A stretch of DNA of 62,368 nucleotides from Hyphomonas polymorpha PS728 (lineage in GTDB: Bacteria > Pseudomonadota > Alphaproteobacteria > Caulobacterales > Hyphomonadaceae), in NCBI RefSeq assembly GCF_000685315.1, contig NZ_ARYM01000021.1:1-62368 (forward strand). The letters run 5' to 3'. Both the position numbers and the translations under genes were made by a program. The notes under the pieces are model-generated. The model was not told the DNA's origin. It worked only from the letters and a program-made list of their open reading frames with translations, and did not search any database. This document shows positions 1 to 8,169 of the stretch, piece by piece; the stretch's first letter is position 1, and each line of letters starts with the position of its first letter.

Positions 1-210
1 CACCTATGTCTCAGGTCGCTCACAATGCCTTACCGGAAGCACCACATTTCCACAGAAGTACGTGGAAGCACGGTGGAAGCACGAACTTAGAAGCCAGATT
101 TCTACGGCTCCTTTGCTTTTCCGGTCGGCCGCCCCGAAACTTCCCCCCCTTTCGACGAGTTGGCATGCCTGCCAGTGTTCGCAGCGAAGTCGGTGAATTT
201 AAACGCAGCC
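1..210. repeat. Left copy of a ~210-bp direct repeat
   Basis: This stretch matches 36773-36985 almost base for base and in the same orientation. It begins cacctatgtctcaggtcgct in both copies and ends in gaatttaaacgcagcc. The few differences are small indels and substitutions. The window starts on the first base of the match, so the repeat may continue to the left. The right copy lies directly beside an integrase remnant, so the pair may mark the borders of a 36.8-kb mobile segment. I cannot tell whether they are attachment sites or just duplicated IS-flank sequence. Confidence 0.8.
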
Positions 211-304
211 GCCGGGTTAGCAAATCTGGTGGACCACTGCTGAGGGGCAGGCCATGCTGAGCCCGTGCATGCCGCTCTCGGCGGCACCGTTAAGACAGAC
301 TTTC

Positions 305-420
305 CATTCAATGCGGGACCGGTTGGGCCTCGGGTTACGGAACATCTCGATGCAGTCAAACACGTCATGGCGTGCTTCTTCGCGGGTCTTGCAGCATCTT
401 CTCACCGGGTTACTCGCCAC
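305..420 (-). pseudogene. IS3-family transposase (OrfB) C-terminal fragment
   Basis: On the minus strand the frame reads KTREEARHDVFDCIEMF. This is the conserved segment near the C-terminus of IS3-family OrfB transposases, which usually read TREEARxDxFxYIExFYN. After RNP the resemblance is lost, and no DDE catalytic core is present, so this is a decayed fragment. It sits between the left direct repeat and the transporter gene, which fits a history of insertions at this border. Confidence 0.6.
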
Positions 421-464
421 AGGAAGGCTCGATCAAACCGCGCTCCCGGGAAACGCTGTCCAGT

Positions 465-2231
465 TCATGCAACAGGCTGCGCGTCCAGCAGCTTCCTGTC
501 CTTCAGCCACAATGTACGCTCATGAAATTTCGCGACAGTCTGCCTGTGCGCCACGGATATGACGGTGGCGTCCGGCAGGCTTAACTTTATTGCCGCGTAG
601 GCGGCCTCTTCAAACTCCGTATCCAGCTGACTTGTTGCTTCATCGAGGACAATCACCCGCGGCCTGTGCAGCAGGATGCGCGCAAAGGACAGGCGCTGCA
701 CCTCTCCTCCGGAAAGTATCTGGAGCCAGTCCGTTTCCTTGCTGGACGCCGAGAGAAGATCTGTCAGCCCCGTCAGTTCAAGGACTTTTTCAATTTCGGC
801 TTCAGTTACCTCCAGGCTGAAATCTGGATAGACCAGCGCATCCCTCAGGCATCCCACCGGAACATAGGGCTTCTGCGGCACGAACATGACCGCATTCGAC
901 GCTAGGGAGACCCTTCCCTGCGCATGTGGCCACAGGGTGGCAATGGTTTTCAGAAGCATGGTCTTGCCTGAGCCAGAACGGCCGCTCACCAAAACCCATT
1001 CCCCCTCATTGACAACAAGATCTGCCTTGTCGAGGAGGACCTCGCCATCCGGACGAAAGATGCTGAGCGCTTCACATCTTATGGCGACCGGGGATTCTTC
1101 TGCCATACGCGTAACACCGCGGGGATACTTCCCGACAGACGCAACGGAGCGTTCAAATCCCGACAGGCGGTCGACCGTTGCCGCAAACGCAGCAAGCACG
1201 ACGTAATTGTCCACGATCCAGGACAGGTTCTCCACCACCTTGTTCAACGCATTTGCTGTCTGAAAAACTCCTCCCAGCGGTATGGCACCGGAAAAATAGG
1301 CCGGGGCAGCTATTATCAGTGGAAAGATCAGATTGGCCTGGGCCAGGCCGGTGACGGAAAAAGTCACCCGCTTGGTCACATTGATCATCTCAGCAAAATT
1401 CCCGGCGACGCGTCGGAACGTCGAGCCAAGACGCCGGTTTTCGCGGGCCTCCCCTCCGTGGAAGGCAATACCTTCTGCAAACTCCCGTACTCTGATCAGG
1501 GCGAACCGGAAATCCGCTTCAAGACGCTGCTGGTCAAAGCTGAGCCGTATGAGCCGCTGTCCCAGGAAATGCGTCAGCGCCGTGCCGGCTGTCGCATAGA
1601 GGATAGCGATCCAGACAAGGGAACCAGGAACCGGAGCTCCGAAGATGCTGACGTCTTCGGACAGTCCCCACAAAAGAACAATGAAGGAGAGCATCGAGAC
1701 CACATTGCGAAAGAGGCCGAACCCGAGTTCGAGCATTTTTGCAGTGTAGAGATTGATGTCTTCGCTGATACGCTGGTCGGGATTATCAAGCCCTTCGTCC
1801 CTCAATTCCAGAAGATAATATGTGTTTCCCGCCAGATAAGCATCTGTCAGCCGTTTCGTCATCCATATCCGCCAGCGAAGCTGCAGGCGCTGCTGAAGGT
1901 AAAGCGCATATACGGTGGCGAGGACATGGATGATCAGCAGCGGGGCGAAGCCTATTGTCAGCCCGCCTCCGGCATCGGAAGACCATGTCAGCAACAAGGA
2001 CAGGAATGTCGTCCAGTCCTTCTGCTCGAGCGCATTGAACAATCCACGCTGCCAGTAGGTGAAGAGAACGGCGACTCCGACCAGGATCAGGGTCAGCAGC
2101 AGAACGGAGACCAGCAGGGTCCACGCGGCGATACGCTCCTCGCTTTTGAAGTATGGCCGGGCCATTTCCAACCCCGCGCCAATCGACGCGATCGTCCCCC
2201 CTTCCTTCCTGGCCACGTCGCGTTCCCCCAT
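465..2231 (-). CDS. SbmA/BacA-like ABC transporter with fused ATPase (putative peptide exporter)
   Basis: This 588-residue protein joins an SbmA/BacA-type membrane domain (hydrophobic segments at about 35-60, 95-112, 175-190, 205-222 and 295-318) to an ABC ATPase. It shows Walker A GRSGSGKT (417-424), signature LSGGE (506-510) and Walker B VIVLDE (526-531). The layout is that of YddA-like and ABCD-type half transporters, which move peptides or lipidic substrates across the inner membrane as dimers. The start is supported by GGGGGAG a few bases upstream. It lies 33 bp behind the sulfotransferase on the same strand, so the two are probably one transcript. They diverge from the precursor gene, so export of the modified peptide is the natural inferred role. 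Uptake, or self-protection of the producer, is also possible. Confidence 0.85.
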   Translation of the reverse strand: MGERDVARKEGGTIASIGAGLEMARPYFKSEERIAAWTLLVSVLLLTLILVGVAVLFTYWQRGLFNALEQKDWTTFLSLLLTWSSDAGGGLTIGFAPLLIIHVLATVYALYLQQRLQLRWRIWMTKRLTDAYLAGNTYYLLELRDEGLDNPDQRISEDINLYTAKMLELGFGLFRNVVSMLSFIVLLWGLSEDVSIFGAPVPGSLVWIAILYATAGTALTHFLGQRLIRLSFDQQRLEADFRFALIRVREFAEGIAFHGGEARENRRLGSTFRRVAGNFAEMINVTKRVTFSVTGLAQANLIFPLIIAAPAYFSGAIPLGGVFQTANALNKVVENLSWIVDNYVVLAAFAATVDRLSGFERSVASVGKYPRGVTRMAEESPVAIRCEALSIFRPDGEVLLDKADLVVNEGEWVLVSGRSGSGKTMLLKTIATLWPHAQGRVSLASNAVMFVPQKPYVPVGCLRDALVYPDFSLEVTEAEIEKVLELTGLTDLLSASSKETDWLQILSGGEVQRLSFARILLHRPRVIVLDEATSQLDTEFEEAAYAAIKLSLPDATVISVAHRQTVAKFHERTLWLKDRKLLDAQPVA

Positions 2232-2264
2232 ATGCTCCCCCGCCCATACCCTTCGAGCAACGCT

Positions 2265-3335
2265 CTAGATCCGGCAGTATCCGAACCGGTTCTGAAATCC
2301 CCTGAACCTTTGCTGAATATCATCAGCAACGCGCTCGGGAAGTTCGCCCTGCCACGTGCCGCTTTGTCCCACCCTTGCATGCCCTGCGCTCAGACGTGCA
2401 GCAACAATGCTGTTGGCATCCTTCAGGGAGTCCCCGATCCTGGATATGGACATCCTGTCAATGCTCTGAAGGAGCGTCGCAGGATCGACACGGATCCTCC
2501 AGAAATTCAGAAGACGCATAAGGCATGCTGCTGGATCCGCCAGCATCTCCTCGTATCGCAGAATAGGGACTGCGCGGGCTGCCAGGTAGTTCACCCACCG
2601 CTCGAGATCTCCATGGTGGTACAGCGGGTTACCTTCGATCCGGCCAAGGAAATACTCGAAATAGAAAGTTGAGATGTCCGGGTAGCGCGCCGCCTCATAA
2701 CCGTTCTGCTCGTCGCTTCGGGTGGCCTCATGATACCAAGATACCACGACATCCCTCAAATCCCTGACGAGGGCCACACTCCCCGAACGACCGCAAGCGT
2801 GATAGGCGATCTCGATATCCGCGCAATGAACCTGATAGAGCTGCTGGTCCGTTGACAGGCCGAGAACATCGCCAAGCAGGGCCATGAGCCAGATGGACCC
2901 TGATTTGGGAAATCCGTTCACTATGAAACGTTCGGATGCCAGAATCTGCCCGGGTGATCGTACTGGCCGGGCATAATGGCCGTGGGATTCCTCAACCGGT
3001 CCGTACTTCAGAAGAGACAGCGGATAAAGCTCTCCGCCACGCCGCCTCGATGAAATCTCCCGCAAAAAGCGCTCACCATCGAGGACAAATATCCCGGATG
3101 CCGCATCAATGCAGGGCGCCGCCTCACCAGCGAAAACCAGAATGGCGTCACCAGGAAGAGGTGCTTGCTGCACGGCGGAGCCGGACAAATCCGGACTGTT
3201 GCCTGCTGTATGCGGAGGAAGCGTCACGGGCCCGGATGACATCCGGCCGATAGCGCCCTCATAGGCCAGTATAGAACGTATCTCCGCCAATGCCTCCGGC
3301 AGGACCTGGTCAGGCGCGACAACAAATAATCTCAT
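2265..3335 (-). CDS. PAPS-dependent sulfotransferase family protein
   Basis: This 356-residue protein has the two PAPS-binding signatures of cytosolic-type sulfotransferases. The 5'-phosphosulfate loop is FPKSGSIWL (142-150) and the 3'-phosphate motif is RDLRDVVVSWYH (191-202). Such enzymes move a sulfuryl group from PAPS to a hydroxyl or amine. The first 130 residues do not look like the standard fold and could be a substrate- or leader-binding extension. The start ATG is preceded by GGGGATGA. The gene is upstream of the SbmA-like transporter and divergent from the precursor-radical SAM genes. Sulfation of the peptide, perhaps on a hydroxyl made by the nearby oxygenase, is inference. Its acceptor could also be a carbohydrate or lipid. 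Confidence 0.85.
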   Translation of the reverse strand: MRLFVVAPDQVLPEALAEIRSILAYEGAIGRMSSGPVTLPPHTAGNSPDLSGSAVQQAPLPGDAILVFAGEAAPCIDAASGIFVLDGERFLREISSRRRGGELYPLSLLKYGPVEESHGHYARPVRSPGQILASERFIVNGFPKSGSIWLMALLGDVLGLSTDQQLYQVHCADIEIAYHACGRSGSVALVRDLRDVVVSWYHEATRSDEQNGYEAARYPDISTFYFEYFLGRIEGNPLYHHGDLERWVNYLAARAVPILRYEEMLADPAACLMRLLNFWRIRVDPATLLQSIDRMSISRIGDSLKDANSIVAARLSAGHARVGQSGTWQGELPERVADDIQQRFRGFQNRFGYCRI

Positions 3336-3508
3336 TCATCCCCATTCCGGTCAAACCGTCCAGTTTCCCTTCGAACAAGCACAAAGTCAGCCGCAGGAAA
3401 GATTCTGGCGGCCAAGTCAGCTTTCGATGTTGCAACCTCCCGTTTTTTTTGCAAGCTTTTCATCGGGGGAGACGGTTCCTCCGGAACGAATGTACTGAAG
3501 GGAAGACA
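3336..3508. promoter_or_regulatory. Divergent control region of the RiPP-like cluster
   Basis: This 173-bp gap separates the left-reading sulfotransferase-transporter pair from the right-reading precursor gene and must hold promoters for both. It contains a run of eight T at about 3443-3450 and a small hairpin GTTCC-tcc-GGAAC (3475-3487) just before the precursor ribosome site. A start-stop triplet pair (ATG TAC TGA, 3490-3498) lies just upstream of the precursor start. I cannot assign -35/-10 boxes with confidence. Confidence 0.4.
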
Positions 3509-3664
3509 ATGACAAAGTCCAATACCATGACATCCCGTCTGGAGCAGGCGCGCGCTGCTTTCGCAAAGGGCCAGCTTGAGGCCTACAAGCCTCTCGAAAC
3601 AACTGGTACTGATCATGTCCGCGCAACGGCAGCCGCCTCCTGGGGACCAGCGATGCGTCGCTAG
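3509..3664 (+). CDS. Putative RiPP precursor peptide, 51 residues
   Basis: A short frame begins with ATG at 3509 behind GAAGGGAAG and ends at TAG 3662-3664. It would be missed or fused to a spurious upstream frame by automatic callers. Residues 8-27 look like an amphipathic helical leader (TSRLEQARAAFAKGQLEAYK). The C-terminal part runs TTGTDHVR then ATAAASWGPAMRR. It has no cysteine and one Trp (W45). Other aromatic or His residues are F18, Y26 and H36, and the arginines include R38, R50 and R51. It is the first gene of a run leading to a radical SAM/SPASM enzyme and an arginase-like protein, so H36-V37-R38, W45 and the terminal Arg pair are the obvious candidate modification sites. I recognise no named precursor family. 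The call rests on size, position and composition. Confidence 0.7.
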   Translation: MTKSNTMTSRLEQARAAFAKGQLEAYKPLETTGTDHVRATAAASWGPAMRR

Positions 3665-3677
3665 TGGGTAAGGTGTC

Positions 3678-3710
3678 AGCGGGCCTAAACCGTGAGGGCG
3701 CCGGCCCGTT
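3678..3710 (+). terminator. Weak hairpin between precursor and radical SAM genes
   Basis: CGGGCC (3680-3685) pairs with GGCCCG (3703-3708) across a 17-base loop, with an extra A-T and a G-T pair outside. No T-run follows, so it is not a classical terminator. Its position after a precursor gene suggests partial attenuation or mRNA stabilisation, giving more precursor than enzyme. This is inference. Confidence 0.3.
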
Positions 3711-3772
3711 GATGTCTTCTCCGGATGAACCTCTTCAGCTGAAAGTGTCCCTTGGCGGAAGGCTTCATAGCA

Positions 3773-4990
3773 ATGGTAAATGACAAGGCCCTTGTTTCCG
3801 GGTTCGGTCCCATCGAGATGGTGGTTCTTCAGGGAACGTCCTACTGCAACCTCAACTGCTCTTACTGTTATCTGTCCGAAGAAAGCCGCCGGCACTCGGC
3901 GACCATGACGCTTGAGACGATACAAAGAGCCTTCGAGGAAGTTACATCGAGCCCCTTCACCGGAAGCAGGCTGAGAGTCAGCTGGCATTCGGGGGAACCT
4001 CTGGTCCTGAAACCGGATTATTACCGCGCAGCCATAGAGACAGTCCTGAACGTCAGAGACGGGTCCCCGAGGCCTGATCTGGTCATCGATTTTGACTTCC
4101 AGACGAATGCGACTCTGATCAATGCCGCGTGGATTGAATTCTTCAAGGAATATGAGGGTTTGGTGACACTCGGGGTGAGTTGTGACGGACCAGCTGAGCT
4201 TCATGACCGCCATCGGAAAAACTGGTCGGGCCGGTCGAGCCATGCCGCCACCGAGCGCGGCATGCAGGCACTCAGCGAAGCCGGTATACCGTTTGATGTC
4301 ACCGCCGTCATTTCTCCAGACGGGCTTGATGAGCCGGAACTCTTTCTGGCGTACTTCGAGCCCTTCGTTCCGTTTATCCGGGAGTTTCACTTCAATCTTC
4401 ATGACGAGCTCTTCATCGACACCCGGGACAGAGCAGGCGCATCTTCCTATGTGATGCGCTACAAGGCATTCCTCAGCCGCTTGCTGGATCTGATCGCTTC
4501 GGGAAACTACAAGACACCGAAAATACGCAACTTCGCCTCGTTCTATAATCGCCTCTTCGTTCCGGCGGCCGAGCGGCCGTCCTATGACGCGCGAAGCATG
4601 AGCGCTCCTTTTAAAACCGTAAGCATAGAGATGAATGGGGACCTCACGACCTTCTACGCCGGGCTCACGCTGGACGAATGTGGCGATCAGAAAAACCTCT
4701 ATGGGGATGGACGGGGTCTCGTGATCGGGAACATCCTCGAAAGTTCACTTTCAGAAATGGCCGGTTCGGAAAAGCTGAAGCTCATGATGCATGATTTTGA
4801 AACCAGTCACTCGGCCTGCGAGTCATCCTGCGACTATTTCGATGTCTGCTCAGGCGGTTACAATCTCATCAAGCTCAGACGTCACGGAACTTTCGGCGCC
4901 ACAGAAACTCCGGAATGCCTCGTACACGTCAAGGCTTTTGCCGACGCTGTGCTTGAACATATGTCCGGGTCCCTGCAAGCGGCCGGCTGA
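3773..4990 (+). CDS. Radical SAM/SPASM peptide-modifying enzyme
   Basis: This 405-residue protein has the radical SAM cluster motif C25-x3-C29-x2-C32 (CNLNCSYC). Its Cys-rich C-terminal SPASM region includes ACESSCDYFDVCSGGYN and HGTFGATETPEC. The CSGG...HGTF..TET..C pattern resembles the GrrM/XyeB/FxsB group, whose studied members make three-residue cyclophanes (aromatic side chain to a C-beta two residues on). It may therefore crosslink H36-V37-R38 or W45-G46-P47 of the upstream peptide, but the pairing is a guess. The chosen ATG has GGAAGG 10 bases upstream. A TTG at 3752 is the alternative. It follows the precursor by 108 bp and precedes the arginase-like gene by 51 bp, probably in one operon. 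Confidence 0.9.
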   Translation: MVNDKALVSGFGPIEMVVLQGTSYCNLNCSYCYLSEESRRHSATMTLETIQRAFEEVTSSPFTGSRLRVSWHSGEPLVLKPDYYRAAIETVLNVRDGSPRPDLVIDFDFQTNATLINAAWIEFFKEYEGLVTLGVSCDGPAELHDRHRKNWSGRSSHAATERGMQALSEAGIPFDVTAVISPDGLDEPELFLAYFEPFVPFIREFHFNLHDELFIDTRDRAGASSYVMRYKAFLSRLLDLIASGNYKTPKIRNFASFYNRLFVPAAERPSYDARSMSAPFKTVSIEMNGDLTTFYAGLTLDECGDQKNLYGDGRGLVIGNILESSLSEMAGSEKLKLMMHDFETSHSACESSCDYFDVCSGGYNLIKLRRHGTFGATETPECLVHVKAFADAVLEHMSGSLQAAG

Positions 4991-5041
4991 CCTATCGCGA
5001 CATGTAACAACACGGCGGAGCAAACCCTGACCGGACCCACG

Positions 5042-6052
5042 ATGTTCCCGCGCCCATACCTTGCGCTTGACAGATTGTCTGTCGACGGACTGACAGAAGA
5101 TGACGTACGGGAAAGTCTTCTCCCGCTGATCCGATCCAATCATTATACGGTCGACCAGGAGCGGGGTATCGTGAGGGTGGAGGGTCCGGACACAAGTTAT
5201 CATGAAATAGATCCTTTCCTTGATCAGGGACTTTCCTATTGCAGGATTGACAGGTCCAAGCAGGATCCGGCGGGCTTCCACATATCGACCCCCCTGTTCG
5301 ACGTTTGTCTCGAGGACAGCTGGTGCGGCTTTTTTCTCGCAGGCCGGATCGCGCATCTTCCTCCGGAGATGCCTCTAATCATTATCCACCTTGATGATCA
5401 TACCGACATGATGTCGACCCTGCTTCTCGCCGGGGAGCACCTGACCGACCCCTTCACGGGGGAACAGTTCTTCGCGGACAATCCACAATGCTGGCCCGGA
5501 GCGATCGCTTCAGGCGCTGTTGGTATCGGCAGCTTCCTGACACCGTTCTTTTCTCTGGCCCGGCGTCTTCACATCGCCCATCTGAGCGATGGGCCCGGAC
5601 ACGCAGGCCTATACAATGTAGAACCTTCAGTCATACGCCACCCCCTTCTGGAAAGCACAGGCTTTTTCGATATCAATCTTGATCCGAATGATGACAGATT
5701 CGTCAGTCTGAGGACGTACTCGAAGTCCGACGATCCGGTAAGACTGATTGAGGGGGCCAGCGCTGATCGTAGCACATATGTCGTGGTTCACATTGATCTG
5801 GACTACTTCATAAATGATTTCAACGGGAATCCGGCTCCGGATTCGTATCAGCCCAGCCCTGAACTCCAAACAGCAGCACTCGATAAAATGGATGCGTTCT
5901 TCGATGCCCTGAAGGGGCGGCGTGTAAATGTGGACCGATGGATGATCGCCACATCCCCTGGTTTCTGTTCCGGGTATCACTGGGAATTCCTGATTGAGGC
6001 CTTGAGCACTCGGATCCGTTCCTGCGCTCGCCCCCGATCAGGCCGGCGCTGA
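5042..6052 (+). CDS. UPF0489/arginase-fold protein, putative peptide arginase
   Basis: In this 336-residue protein, HLDDHTDM (116-123) supplies D118-x-H120-x-D122 and HIDLDYF (250-256) supplies D252-x-D254. These are the two metal-ligand motifs of the arginase/ureohydrolase fold. Overall it looks like the UPF0489 family, to which, as I recall, the peptide arginases of the OspR type belong. Those convert arginine residues in RiPP precursors to ornithine. Here it follows a radical SAM gene and a precursor with Arg at 38, 50 and 51, so the same reaction is inferred. No strong ribosome site precedes the ATG. Its 3' end overlaps the convergent 2OG oxygenase gene by 15 bp. A free-arginine enzyme is less likely given the context. 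Confidence 0.8.
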   Translation: MFPRPYLALDRLSVDGLTEDDVRESLLPLIRSNHYTVDQERGIVRVEGPDTSYHEIDPFLDQGLSYCRIDRSKQDPAGFHISTPLFDVCLEDSWCGFFLAGRIAHLPPEMPLIIIHLDDHTDMMSTLLLAGEHLTDPFTGEQFFADNPQCWPGAIASGAVGIGSFLTPFFSLARRLHIAHLSDGPGHAGLYNVEPSVIRHPLLESTGFFDINLDPNDDRFVSLRTYSKSDDPVRLIEGASADRSTYVVVHIDLDYFINDFNGNPAPDSYQPSPELQTAALDKMDAFFDALKGRRVNVDRWMIATSPGFCSGYHWEFLIEALSTRIRSCARPRSGRR

Positions 6053-6652
6053 GGTGAAACAAGCCGTCAGCATGAATATGTGTTCTCCTTCCGCGAGGCG
6101 GCGGCGGCCATGCAGGACCCGTGAACCAAAGCCCAGCATGATACCTCCCGCCGTCGTTGCAATCGTCTTCCTGGGAACCACTACTCCGCCCTCGTCTTGC
6201 CTGTACAGTGTGAGATGCAAACCCGATTCCCCGGGATCATTGCCAGGCGTTGTCGCATCCAGATAGAAAAGCAAGGTTACCTCGCAGTTTTCGACACCAT
6301 CCAGATGTGCTGCCAGAAAATCACCGGCTTCATAATAGGTGTAGCAACTTGCATTCCATGAGCAGGAAAACTTCCGCCCGAACAGGGGCTCAAGGATCTC
6401 CGATGACGCCGCGTTTTCAAGCAGCTCACGCCCTTTCATGCCGAGTGGTGCGAGGGACGAGCGATACTGAAGTTCCCCCTGCCCTTCGGCCCTGAGCGCG
6501 GAGTTTCGGGCATCAAGGCATTCATCCTTCAGTTCTCGGAGGAGCGACAAAGGTATTGAATCTGGAATGAACACGAAGCCGTCATTCTCCAGCAAAGAGA
6601 GCAGCGCGGCCGACCGTGTACGTTCGAAAAGCGTTGGATCAACTGTTGACAT
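6038..6652 (-). CDS. 2OG-Fe(II) dioxygenase family protein
   Basis: The 204-residue form starts at ATG 6652 behind GGGGGA; a longer in-frame start at 6754 would overlap the divergent GMC gene and lacks this signal. The jelly-roll core shows H116-x-D118 (AAHLDGVEN) and a distal candidate ligand H181 (SRVLHGRRRL), with VTLLFYLD typical of prolyl-hydroxylase-like members. Such enzymes hydroxylate or otherwise oxidise C-H bonds using 2-oxoglutarate and oxygen. It sits antisense inside the RiPP-like cluster, convergent with the arginase-like gene and divergent from the GMC gene. It could hydroxylate the peptide and so create a site for the sulfotransferase. That order is inference. Confidence 0.8.
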   Translation of the reverse strand: MSTVDPTLFERTRSAALLSLLENDGFVFIPDSIPLSLLRELKDECLDARNSALRAEGQGELQYRSSLAPLGMKGRELLENAASSEILEPLFGRKFSCSWNASCYTYYEAGDFLAAHLDGVENCEVTLLFYLDATTPGNDPGESGLHLTLYRQDEGGVVVPRKTIATTAGGIMLGFGSRVLHGRRRLAEGEHIFMLTACFTSAPA

Positions 6653-6742
6653 GTATACTCTCCCCCTGAACGCCTTGCGATACCTGCACGTCTCTTCTAC
6701 CAATATTAGAACAATACATCCTGCAGTGAGGCAAATGAAAAA

Positions 6743-8146
6743 ATGACCGCTCAAGGCGAGGCGTCTCCACGTGTTCAGGACCGGTACTGCGAGGTAGCGA
6801 TTGTCGGCGGTGGGCTGGCAGGTTCCGTTCTTGCCCGAGAAATCGCTGAAACCAAAGACGTGATTCTAATCGAGCGCGGCGGGCGCGAACAAGGCCCCGT
6901 CGACACGGCATGTGAAGAAGGCCAGGTCAGCGGCCTCGACTACCCGCTGGGACTTACACGAGACTTTCGGCTGGGAGGAGCCACTTCGATCTGGGCGGGA
7001 TACTGCGCCGAGTTTGACGCAGGCGATTTTGAGGAACGCCCCGGAATACCGCTCAGCGGCTGGCCCTTCGCAGCTGGGACACTTGCCCCCTTCAGGCAGC
7101 AAGCCGCAAGGATCATGAACCTTTCCGGCGTCAGTTTTGATCCGTCTGTTCTGCTGATGGACGCGAGGAACCCCTTACCATTCTGCCCCAAAGGTCTGGT
7201 TGCGACCAGCTGGCGTTTCGGCAAGCCGGTTCTCCGCCTTCTGGAACACTGGAACTGGGATCAGATTGAAGCGGGCGGGGCGCAACTGATGACTTCCACG
7301 CGTGTCCTGGAGGTCATCCCTGCTGCAGACAAGTCCGGAGTGGATCATCTGATATGCCTCGACGGGCATGGCCACCGGTTCAGGGTTTTCGCAGATACAT
7401 ATGTGCTTGCCGCGGGCGGGCTTGAAACCGCCCGCCTGTTATTGTCGTCAGACGCTCCAAATGGGGTAAGCAACAGCTCGGGGATGGTCGGGCGAGCTTT
7501 TTGCGAACATCCGCATTTCACCGCCGAAGAATTTGTCCTTGAACCTGACCACCCGATTGCCGCCTGGGCTGAACGGGGAACCGACCGGGCAGGTCATGAC
7601 TTCGCATTCTGCATGGGAGTACCGGACGAGCGTCGCGCAGAGTTGGGAATCCTCAATGCGCGGGCCCATGTGTTCCGTACACCGAAGATGGATATGAGTG
7701 AAACTCCGCGGCTGGGACTCTTCCTCGAGCAGGCGCCCGACAGGCAGAGCCGAGTCTCGCTTTCAAGCAAAAGGGATGCTGACGGCGTCCCGCTCCTGAA
7801 CCTTGAATGGTGCCTGTCGGAGCTTGATAAGCGCACAATTCACGAAACTTACGACTATGTTTCAGAGATGCTGGAGGCGGCGGGCGCCGGGCGGAGGGTC
7901 GGGCCGCTGAAGAAAGAAGATATAACTGCAGATCGTATCATGCATTCAAACCATCAGCTGGGGACAACGCGAATGAGCCGTGACCCCGCGTCGGGCGTAG
8001 TGGATGAAAACTGCCGCTCACACGAGCTTGACAATCTTTACATCATTGGAGGCAGCGTCTTTCCGACAGTCAGCTGGGCCAATCCAAGCTATACGCTTCT
8101 TCAGCTGACCCTGCGCCTAGCAGAACATCTGAAGCTGCAGCATTAA
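6743..8146 (+). CDS. GMC-family FAD-dependent oxidoreductase
   Basis: In this 467-residue protein an N-terminal Rossmann segment VAIVGGGLAGSVLA (about 18-31) followed by LIERGG binds FAD. The C-terminal GMC_oxred_C block contains HQLGTTRMS, LYIIGGSVFPT and ANPSYTLLQLTLRLA. The family oxidises alcohols to aldehydes or ketones. In this cluster a hydroxyl introduced by the 2OG enzyme, or a Ser or Thr of the peptide, is a possible target. It begins 90 bp from the divergent oxygenase and is followed after 23 bp by the VOC gene, so the two are likely cotranscribed. Its link with the peptide is by position only. Confidence 0.88.
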   Translation: MTAQGEASPRVQDRYCEVAIVGGGLAGSVLAREIAETKDVILIERGGREQGPVDTACEEGQVSGLDYPLGLTRDFRLGGATSIWAGYCAEFDAGDFEERPGIPLSGWPFAAGTLAPFRQQAARIMNLSGVSFDPSVLLMDARNPLPFCPKGLVATSWRFGKPVLRLLEHWNWDQIEAGGAQLMTSTRVLEVIPAADKSGVDHLICLDGHGHRFRVFADTYVLAAGGLETARLLLSSDAPNGVSNSSGMVGRAFCEHPHFTAEEFVLEPDHPIAAWAERGTDRAGHDFAFCMGVPDERRAELGILNARAHVFRTPKMDMSETPRLGLFLEQAPDRQSRVSLSSKRDADGVPLLNLEWCLSELDKRTIHETYDYVSEMLEAAGAGRRVGPLKKEDITADRIMHSNHQLGTTRMSRDPASGVVDENCRSHELDNLYIIGGSVFPTVSWANPSYTLLQLTLRLAEHLKLQH

Positions 8147-8169
8147 CCAGGAAATTCGGAGCGAGCCAC

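Noticed and set aside
1..210. Direct repeat as a tRNA 3' end attachment site
   Set aside because: I could not fold any part into a tRNA acceptor or T-arm, and no anticodon arm is present upstream of the right copy.
1458..2672. 404-codon frame antisense to the SbmA-like transporter and sulfotransferase
   Set aside because: It crosses two well-supported genes on the other strand and has no recognisable domain or ribosome site.
3711..3782. 23-codon frame between precursor and radical SAM gene as a second precursor
   Set aside because: No ribosome site, overlaps the enzyme start and lacks a leader-core layout.
3332..4402. 356-codon frame antisense to precursor and radical SAM gene
   Set aside because: The plus strand carries the CxxxCxxC enzyme. 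The antisense product has no family resemblance.
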